Shown here in pieces: positions 7,521 through 13,990 of a DNA stretch of 13,990 nucleotides. A program made the translations under genes and the position numbers. Origin of the DNA: Allomyces macrogynus ATCC 38327 (lineage: Eukaryota > Blastocladiomycota > Blastocladiomycetes > Blastocladiales > Blastocladiaceae); contig GG745361.1 of assembly GCA_000151295.1 (NCBI GenBank), positions 246,807 through 260,796 on the forward strand, written 5' to 3'. Position 1 is the first letter of the stretch, and each line of letters starts with the position of its first letter. The notes under the pieces are model-generated. The model made no database searches. It saw nothing but the letters and a program-made list of their open reading frames with translations, and had not been told where the DNA came from.

Positions 7521-9535
7521 TCAATACTGCCGGTACTTTGCCTCTCGAGCAACAAATGCGTGCACACAGTACCCGGCACAGGGTTGGATGCTTCCGGACC
7601 AAGAATTCGGTGAAATCAGGTTCGGGAAGAGGGCCATCGCCACTATTCCGTTGCAATCCAGATGATGGTCGACACACTTGATAACACCATCCGCACGGCT
7701 CTTATGATGCGGGAAAAGAATGACATACTGTTGTGCGCGGGCATCGAGAAACAAACGGTACCACTCGAGCCAGTTGTGGGCATACTCGAGTTCCCACAAC
7801 AAGTAGACGTGGTTCTTGCACGCGAGAGCATCAAACTCGCGTTGCACCTCGACTCGATGCTCTTGAAGGATCAAATCAATCCGCTCGTCAATGTTCTTGT
7901 AATCAGCTACAGTGTCCAGGCTCGCAATCATGGAATCGGTGCGCACCAGCTGTTGAAGAGCCTCATTCGGGGCGATATTGCGCGAGAACCAATTGAAAAT
8001 GCGTGTCTGGAGGACCTCGGATGCGGCCTTGCGTGCTTCCCAATTGCACACATTCGCTTGGTGCCCATTCGTCGGGAAAACACACTTGCGTGCCGCAACC
8101 AGAAAATTCATGAGACGCTCAAGAACGGCCTGCAACTTTTGGCAACGGTCCCAGTCTAGAAAAGCAAGCCGTTTTGCTGGTCAGTAAAACAGCCAAGGAA
8201 TCGCAGGCTGCGCAACCGCTTCAACTCGACGACGTACACGTCGACGGTTCAAATTGCGTGGTTTCGCCAGAGTCGACTGGAAAGGACCCGGGCAACGGCT
8301 CACTTGAGAATGGAGTTGATGCTAGCGCTTGGTTGGCACGAGGTGGCTCCACTTTGTGCCGCACAGATGCGGTCAAGTCCCGCACGCGATGCACGACCGT
8401 TTTGGCCCCGCCAAACTGGTGCGGGATGCCAGGCATGGTCGTGAGTACGACGACATTGGTGTCACGCATCCAAGATGGGACCGGTGTCACCTCGTCGCCG
8501 CCATCGAGTCGCCATTCGAGCTCATTGTCGTCGTCGGTCATGGTAGCCGAATCATACAGTGCGCCGGCCGGCGGGAACTCCAAGGTCCAATCGACGTTCA
8601 TGGCCTGACCATCAGGTAGGCGTCGTGCAGTGGCAGAGCTGTAGCAGACGAGGTTCGTGATGTTGGCAGGTTCAAGTGCAATCCTGCACTTGGCCAGTGC
8701 GCCAGCGATACTCTTGGCAACGCTCTCCAGCGCCATCTTCATCTTGGCAAGGTCCTCTGGTCCGCACGCGCCCGCTGGGAGGAGCGAAGCCAGGTTGGCC
8801 ACGACTGCCGTGACAACGTCCACAGTTTGGTGCTCGTCTTGCTGTGGAGTAAGAGCAGCATGCACGTCGCCGTCAAAGTCACGCAGCGCAACTTGTACGC
8901 ATTCCACAGTCTCCATGGCCACGTTGATCTGGTCGGGCAAGCTTTCCTTCTTGATGCCCTTCGATTCGGCCGCCTCGGTCAGTTGGGCCCATTCCGCTTC
9001 AAGAACTGTGCAAGCTGCCTTCAGAGCGGACGAGCACACGAGCGCGCGCGCCTGCACTGTGCGCCGCGCGACTGCGACCATTTCCTTGGCCTTGGCCAAT
9101 TCGAGCTCCTCCTCGTCTTTCAGCACCTGGTCGAGAATGCCCGGCAGCTGGCTCTTGGATTCGCGAACAAACTGGGCCCGAAGCGCTGCCCCGTCTTAAT
9201 GGTTCTTGACAAGCGTCGAGATAAGCGCAGCGAGGACGCCTTCCACGGCGGAAAGCTTGGTGTGAATGTCGAGAACACACGCATCAACGTTCTGGACGCG
9301 GGCTTGCTTAGCAGAGGGCGGTGCGCAATTGTTTGGCATCGATGATGCGAGCCGCTGGTTTGATCCGACCGCATGCGCGGTTGTGGGCTTCTTGAATTGC
9401 CCAGACGAGTCTGTCATGTGCCAAAGAAGGAACGAGATGGCGCGCCTGCGGATTTCCCGCGTCGGGATACGACGGAGTGGACACCGATGTTGCTGGCGTT
9501 GGCTGCCTGGGTCGAGGAGTGGTTCCAAAGGTCAT
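7521..9535 (-). pseudogene. Unknown alpha-helical multicopy-family protein, copy 1, with an internal stop
   Basis: I do not recognise the family. On the minus strand a frame runs from about 9528 to a donor at 8237, broken once by TAA at 9198-9196. An intron at 8237-8156 (82 nt, GTACGT...CTAG) joins it to a last exon 8155-7521, which continues in frame (PST-Y-WDRCQKLQAVLERLM). The part after the stop encodes about 525 residues: a charged helical region (KDEEELELAKAKEMVAVARR), an acidic middle (TMTDDDNELEWRLDGGDE), and a Trp/Tyr-rich C-terminal exon. A likely N-terminus, ATG 9535, lies in another frame (MTFGTTPRPRQPTPATSV), so a frame change near 9310-9320 would be needed too. Alternatively a 66-nt in-frame intron at 9264-9199 or so could remove the stop, but its GTCCTC donor is weak and the same codons are conserved in copy 2. 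It may be a recent pseudogene, or a gene starting at a later ATG. Confidence 0.6.
8733..9164 (-). repeat. 432-bp perfect inverted repeat, arm within copy 1
   Basis: Reading the minus strand from 9164 to 8733 gives exactly the same bases as the plus strand from 12807 to 13238; I compared all 432 positions line by line and saw no difference. The segment is internal to the unknown gene, starting at the codons for RESKSQLPG and ending at KMKM. Beyond the inner end the two copies have nothing in common; beyond the other end they are homologous but differ at 23 of 119 bases. The arms are 3.6 kb apart. Confidence 0.97.
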
Positions 9536-10086
9536 GATCCTTGCATCTTGATGGTGCGGGACTTTGTTGAGAACGCGACTTTTGGGCACGTTGTCTCATT
9601 GCGAGAAGGCCACGGGAGAGTCAGCTGCAAGACCAAAACGGGGGAGAAAGCACGAGCAAGGCCCAAGGGACATATAATTACGTGCAGCTCTGATGTGTTC
9701 CCACGTCAGTTGTGGCCGTGCAATACTCATTACGTGTTCCCATGTCAGTCGTGGTTCTTGCGCCCCGCGGTTCTTGGGCCCCGCTTTACTTGCTACGTCA
9801 GGCGCCTGGGAGCGTCAGCAAACAACTGCAAAGAACTAGCGCGACCTGGGAAGACCCGGCCGAGGGACTAAAATCGGAGAAACATGGGCAAAAATATCTC
9901 GCTTGTTCCGTCGTTTTGCGTACTCCAACAACAAGAGCGAGTCTCCTTTGGTCACTTTCATGGTGAAAGAAAGTACGTCGATGCATAAAAGTCACGCTGT
10001 CTTCTTTTTGGCCCTGAGCTGGAGCACGCGGATCTGTGGACGCTGGTCCGGCCACAGCAAGCACAGCAATTATTGCGCCCACCAAA
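9536..10086. other. Region between the HSPA12-like pseudogene and copy 1
   Basis: About 550 bp upstream of copy 1 on its strand and downstream of the broken Hsp70-like gene. Three ACGTCA or ATGTCA motifs lie at 9703-9708, 9742-9747 and 9795-9800, two of them inside a 21-bp direct repeat, and there is a CATATAATTA patch at 9671-9680; these could form the promoter of copy 1. The part from about 9950 to 10086 may be a further eroded remnant of the Hsp70-like gene (a frame with VGAIIAVLAV resembles the helix after the ATPase core), but this is weak. Confidence 0.45.
9695..9754. repeat. Two 21-bp direct repeats containing a (A)CGTCAG core
   Basis: Unit 1 at 9695-9715 and unit 2 at 9734-9754 match at 19 of 21 bases and share the frame GTGTTCCCAYGTCAGTYGTGG. 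Their starts are 39 bp apart. They lie 160-220 bp upstream of the possible start of copy 1. On the minus strand the cores read CTGACGT and CTGACAT, like bZIP half-sites. They could be regulatory or simply a small old duplication. Confidence 0.6.
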
Positions 10087-11345
10087 CTACTGCAGGTAAA
10101 GCTCGCCGTCGTCAAACGTCGCGCCGCCAGTGCCAGGAACTTCATCTCCATCGTCGTACTGGCATACTCTTTGCAAAGCGTTTGGCACCGGAATTGGAAC
10201 CCGAAACTCAGTTTTGGTCCTGTTAACGAAATCTTGCACCGTTCCCAGTCCCTGCAAACCTTGTACTTGAGCTGAGGGTTCTTTTCAACAATGCAGTCAC
10301 ATTCTTTGGGGCCAATGGTGTTGCGGAGCAAGTCTAGAAACGCGGCATCGAGCATCATCGACCCACAGGACGCGCCAAGTCCTTGAACGAGTTCTTCAAA
10401 GCCAGAGTCACTCATGCGCATGGCCGTCAGAATAACCGTACCGCCGCCCTAATACATATGGGATTCAATGATGAGAAGAGCGAGATTTGATCCGCGAACG
10501 CGACAGCATTTTTCCAACGCACCCATGCCCACAACAAAGACTGGGTCATCCTCCTTGATTGCTAGCTCCGGTTGGAAAATGTCTCAAAGAGCAGCCTGGC
10601 CATGGGCTCGGAACAAAACTCAAGATGAGTCGTCGGGTTGGCCGACCGAATCAGGCCGGCCCAGTGCCTCGCCTGCCGCACTTTGGCCTTGGCCGCGTCG
10701 TTCCACATTGCGGGCACTCTCAAGCACCAGCGCACCTCGTACGGGTTCCACTTTCTGCAGGAAAAGTAACAAGAAGAGGTGAATCAGCGACGTAATCCGT
10801 CAAAAATTGCCCGCTTCAAAATTCAGATGCGTGTACTTGGTATCCATGAAATGGCAATGCGCGCCAACCTCGCCCGCAAGAGGCCGCAAAAAGTCGGCAA
10901 TCACGTCGATGATATCCTTGCCCAGCCTCTTGAGCTGGTCCATGGCTGGGTCTTTATGTTTGCGCGAGTCGTCAAGAAACAGCTTGAATTGGTCAAAGTA
11001 AATGGGCTATTCATGCACGGCCCATCTGGAGGTACTGGGCATAGGCTTTATTGCCCCCATGGCACACGATATCCTTGCTTGTCGTACAAGACTGCGGTGC
11101 GCATCTTCGGGTATGGTTCTTGCATGCCCGGCCACGCTGTTATTAATTTGATGTAGTACTCGATGCTGAGCTTCTGCTGCGGCGAGGACGAATTGGTGGC
11201 AGCTCAGTTTTTCGGCGAGAGCGTCAGGGAAATCACGACTGGCCACAGCAATGCCTGAATGACTTGTGTCAAAGTCGATGACGACTTGAAACTGGATCGG
11301 ATGGACGTCGTCCGGCTCGTCGGGATGAGTAAACGGCTTGACCAT
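10087..11345 (-). pseudogene. HSPA12-type Hsp70-like ATPase, degenerate
   Basis: Fungal HSPA12-like proteins are Hsp70-related actin-fold ATPases that often occur as expanded families. Landmarks appear in the right order on the minus strand: start MVKPFTHPDEPDD at 11345, phosphate-1-like VVIDFDTSHSG, ITAWPGMQEPYPKMRTAVLYDKQGYRVPWG (first 20 residues in one frame), FDQFKLFLDD and DVIADFLRPL, then KWNPYEVRWCLRVPAMWND after a good 82-nt intron (10836-10755), EDDPVFVVGMGGGTV, GASCGSMMLDAAFLDLLRN, and VPIPVPNALQRV. They do not lie in one frame: TAA at 11050-11048 follows VPWGQ, TAG at 11009-11007 precedes PIYFD, the frame changes near 10575-10590 and again near 10200-10215, and TAG at 10089-10087 ends the last block. 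The key glycine of the phosphate-1 motif (DFGTT in relatives) is Asp here. An intron at about 10520-10449 is likely but does not splice cleanly. No full C-terminal half is present. Confidence 0.75.
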
Positions 11346-11687
11346 GGTTGTTATGATTGGTTGCAGCCTTTCGAACAGGGAGAGAGTGTGGAAGAGAGGC
11401 TTGCGCTTCAGCAGGCGTCGCTGATGGTGTCGTCCAGGTCATTCGCGAGAGATGGCACAGAATGGTCCAAGCCGGCTCAATTTGTACGGCTCGGCTCTTC
11501 ACGCTGGCTCAAAATGATAAGGTTCCACGCCCGTGGAGGTTTCTGCGTAACTGTTCATGGCGTGGTTTCACCCGAGTGAATCGTGCTCCCATACCATTTC
11601 ACATCCCCATCTCCAGTCATCTTCAACGCGACGACGACCTTAAGAGCGCGCTCGCGCCGTATTCCCTCCATACCTTTCACCCAAACG
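11346..11687. other. Region between two divergent, probably dead genes
   Basis: These 342 bp separate the start of the HSPA12-like remnant (minus) from the first plausible ATG of copy 2 (plus) and would have held both promoters. The plus-strand frame of copy 2 is open upstream to about 11583, but the extra residues (Ser/Pro/Phe-rich) have no support. Small frames on both strands lack motifs. I see no clear TATA box. Confidence 0.4.
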
Positions 11688-13315
11688 ATGATTCGTGACC
11701 AAGCCATGACTACGCAGCAGCCCAACGACCCAGAAAAGCGAGAGCAGCTTCAGCCGAACGTGGAACACAATAAGCAGGCAGAGGAGGGACAACACGACGG
11801 CGTCGGCGCGAGAATCGAAGAGAACAAAGATCAGCAGGAAAAACTGGATGCAGAGCAGGGAGATGTGGGCACGCGGGTCGAGGACAAGTTGGGTGCCCTG
11901 GGCGAAATGGGACAGAAGGGCGACGGGAGAAAGGATGGCTCGGTGGAGGATGAGATCGTGCTGATCAAGAAGGACGCTCAGGTCGGGGGTGGCGAGCAGA
12001 TCAAAGACGGCGACGGTCTCACGCAGACTGAGGAGGTTGCAGGGGATGGTGGGGCCGTTGGGGACACGCAGAACAATAACGGTGCGATGGGTAAAGTGCA
12101 GGAGGAGGGAGAGGATTGCAAGAAGGGCACGGCGGACGGGGAAGAGGACATGGAGAGTTTGCCAAGCAAGGGCGACGTACAGGTCACCGAAGATGCGCGG
12201 GATGACGATGGCGATAAGGGCGCGCAGAACAAGGGGGATGGGCACGGCGAGAAGAGTGATTGCGGCAAGGAGAGCAATGAGAGTGGGCTGACGGAAGCTG
12301 ACAAGCAAGGCAAGCAGATTGAAGAGTGCGATGTGGGTGGGAGAGTCAAGGTTGAAGTTCAAGCCCAGGACGGATCTGTGCAAACTCATGAAGAGAAGTC
12401 GACGGACGCTCGTTTGGAAGTGAAGCAGCCGATTAGCACACAACATGTTGAGGTGGAACAGACGCACGACCAGACCGGACTGAAGCACGACTAGCTGGAA
12501 CCGACACTCAACCAGATCTGGCATATGCAAGATCAGCACGTCGAGCGTCGCCGCGATCGGGAGCTGGTGCAGAAACCACGAGCGAAAACGATCCAACCGT
12601 TGCAAAAACACGCTGTCAACCAAAAACGGCACAACTTGGTTCTGTCGCTTGAAGCCGTCCTGCCCTCTGCCAAGCACGCAAGCGTCCAGAACGTTGATGC
12701 GTGTGCTCTTGACATTCACAACAAACTCGTTGCGGTGGAAGGCGTCCTTTCCGCACTCGTTTCGACACTCGTCAAGAATCACCAGGGCAAGGCCACGTTT
12801 TGGGCCGCGAATCCAAGAGCCAGCTGCCGGGCATTCTCGACCAGGTGCTGAAAGACGAGGAGGAGCTCGAATTGGCCAAGGCCAAGGAAATGGTCGCAGT
12901 CGCGCGGCGCACAGTGCAGGCGCGCGCGCTCGTGTGCTCGTCCGCTCTGAAGGCAGCTTGCACAGTTCTTGAAGCGGAATGGGCCCAACTGACCGAGGCG
13001 GCCGAATCGAAGGGCATCAAGAAGGAAAGCTTGCCCGACCAGATCAACGTGGCCATGGAGACTGTGGAATGCGTACAAGTTGCGCTGCGTGACTTTGACG
13101 GCGACGTGCATGCTGCTCTTACTCCACAGCAAGACGAGCACCAAACTGTGGACGTTGTCACGGCAGTCGTGGCCAACCTGGCTTCGCTCCTCCCAGCGGG
13201 CGCGTGCGGACCAGAGGACCTTGCCAAGATGAAGATGGGTTCTGCCAGCGGGCATTTGATTATCGCGGGGCCGTTGCAAAACGGGCCAAAGTCAGCGTTG
13301 ATTTGTCCTTTTTGA
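11688..13315 (+). pseudogene. Acidic disordered protein fused to unknown family domain (copy 2), chimeric and broken
   Basis: From ATG 11688 (alternative ATG 11706) a frame of 268 codons runs to TAG at 12492-12494. Its product is very hydrophilic, rich in Glu, Asp, Lys, Gly and Gln, with no hydrophobic core, so it is probably disordered. The same frame reopens at once after the TAG and runs to about 12806, now encoding a segment homologous to copy 1 (SVQNVDACALDIHNKLVAVEGV against RVQNVDACVLDIHTKLSAVEGV). Here 10 bases present in copy 1 are missing (junction 12806/12807) and the frame shifts; the following 432 bp are identical to copy 1 and stay open to KMKM, then run into unrelated sequence and stop at 13313-13315. 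Nonsense codon, frameshift and missing C-terminus all suggest a pseudogene; the first 268 codons could still be a separate functional gene. The family function is unknown. Confidence 0.65.
12807..13238 (+). repeat. 432-bp perfect inverted repeat, arm within copy 2
   Basis: Identical at every base to the reverse complement of 8733-9164. Its left edge coincides with the 10-bp gap relative to copy 1 (GGGCC joined directly to GCGAATCC), and its right edge with the abrupt loss of similarity after GAAGATGG. Such edges suit a recent duplication, a gene-conversion tract, or an assembly artefact. Confidence 0.97.
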
Positions 13316-13990
13316 AGTGAACGATTCGTGCATTTTGTTTTGCCCATGGTTGTGACAAGTCTCACGTTTGGGATATGATGAGACTTTTGCGATTTTTGAT
13401 GATGGGTCTTCGCGCTGTTCCATGCTCGCAAAACCATCAGAACTTGGGTGTGCAGATTTCCGACATTGCTTTCTGACCCACAAACCCAACTGCCAAGCGC
13501 TCGCTCGGTCCCCAGCGAAATCAATACGACAGCCACTCCGCTGCCTGGCAGGCATGAACCGCAGGCGCGCAGCGGATGTGACAGCGGCTGGTTTTGCGCG
13601 ATTGAACCGCCATCCGCATGCTCAAGCTCAAACCCGCGCGGCCAGCGACCTCCCTGTCCAGCAACACGACCTGCATCTGGACACGACAATCCACAACAGC
13701 AAAACTTCCTTCCATTCCACTTCCACATCCACTCCCTCTCTCCCTTCTCTCCTCACTCGGGCCTCGGCGTCCCAGGCGCTCCTCCCGCTGGCGTCCCTTC
13801 CGTTGCCCTCTCCCCTCTCTCGCCCTCTCCACCTCCACCCACACTCGACCTCCACCCTCCCCCCACCCCACCGCTCCCGCCTCCGGCTCGCAGCTTCTCG
13901 ACTGCAGGGGACATTGGTGAGAAACAACGAATAGCATTGGCGTTTTTTTATTTGGATAGTGCAGGTCAAGCCTTAGGTTTTTTTTAATAA
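13316..13990. other. Right flank: no supported gene; pyrimidine-rich tract
   Basis: Downstream of the broken copy 2 the sequence is first AT-richer (13310-13440), with an 8-bp inverted repeat at 13357-13386, and then becomes strongly C/T-rich on the plus strand from about 13705 to 13880. Open frames across the tract translate to Ser/Pro/Leu-rich low-complexity products with no motif. A C/T-rich tract is common just upstream of fungal start codons, so this may be the promoter or leader of a plus-strand gene beyond the window. T7-T8 runs occur at about 13943-13949 and 13978-13985. Confidence 0.45.
13357..13386. repeat. 8-bp perfect inverted repeat with 14-nt loop
   Basis: AAGTCTCA (13357-13364) and TGAGACTT (13379-13386) are exact reverse complements. 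They lie in AT-richer sequence about 120 bp beyond the breakpoint of the duplicated segment. The stem could be a chance match, a footprint of a mobile element, or an RNA hairpin; nothing else nearby decides between these. Confidence 0.5.

Noticed and set aside
12492..12494. Programmed stop-codon readthrough at TAG
   Set aside because: The context (TAG CTG) does not match the strong readthrough motifs I know, such as TGA CTA or TAG CAA, and the gene has other lesions downstream, so a nonsense mutation is simpler.
11640..12782. A 380-residue minus-strand open frame, Leu/Val/Phe-rich and membrane-protein-like
   Set aside because: It is the antisense of the acidic plus-strand frame: GAG/GAC/AAG-rich codons read backwards as Leu, Val and Phe. 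It has no motif, and the plus frame continues into a domain with a homolog, which the minus frame does not.
12772..13728. A 318-residue minus-strand open frame at the right side
   Set aside because: Its first part is antisense to the 432-bp segment, whose coding strand is set by copy 1, where the same DNA belongs to a long spliced gene. The rest is low-complexity flank.
13448..13987. 179-residue Ser/Pro-rich plus-strand frame
   Set aside because: It runs through a pyrimidine tract that encodes Pro/Ser/Leu in any frame; no motif, and a promoter or leader explains it better.
1..13990. tRNA, rRNA, CRISPR array or a complete transposon
   Set aside because: I found no cloverleaf-like B-box context, no regular spacer-repeat pattern, and no transposase or reverse transcriptase motif in any frame.

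Overview
The window looks like nuclear DNA of a GC-rich, intron-containing fungus. Introns are short (61-82 nt), GT-AG and often start GTRYGT. One gene is a homolog of IFT25/HSPB11, an intraflagellar-transport subunit, so the organism should build a flagellum. Together with fungal-type genes (an omega-amidase and a fungal-style GH26 protein) this points to a zoosporic fungus such as an Allomyces-like member of Blastocladiomycota; that placement is inference, not proof.

Positions 1-7200 are compact housekeeping sequence in which neighbouring genes strictly alternate in strand: NDUFA8-like complex I subunit (+, 3 exons), IFT25 (-, 3 exons), NIT2-type omega-amidase (+, 2 exons), NUBPL/IND1 complex I iron-sulfur assembly factor (-, 7 exons) and a membrane-anchored GH26 glycosidase-like protein (+, 4 exons). 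IFT25/NIT2 and NUBPL/GH26 are head-to-head pairs with intergenic regions of 363 and 285 bp. The other junctions are tail-to-tail with about 320-530 bp. For all five genes I could choose splice sites that keep the frame and give a family-typical protein length.

Positions 7500-13990 are different: a decaying multigene-family region. A minus-strand gene of unknown family (copy 1, about 9535-7521) carries an in-frame TAA. A plus-strand relative (copy 2, 11688-13315) starts with a long acidic disordered region, has an in-frame TAG, and then fuses to a 432-bp segment that is base-for-base identical, inverted, to part of copy 1, although the homologous sequence just 5' of it differs at about 19% of positions. 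Between them is a broken HSPA12-type Hsp70-like ATPase gene (-, 11345-10087) with several frame changes and stops. The last 650 bp hold no gene I can support; a pyrimidine-rich tract there may be the promoter or leader of a gene beyond the window.

Functionally, NDUFA8 and NUBPL both serve mitochondrial complex I, NIT2 repairs or clears alpha-keto amides, IFT25 serves the flagellum, and the GH26 protein probably acts at the cell surface or wall. Nothing in the sequence ties them into one pathway. The most unusual signal is the chimeric, partly converted paralog pair in the second half.
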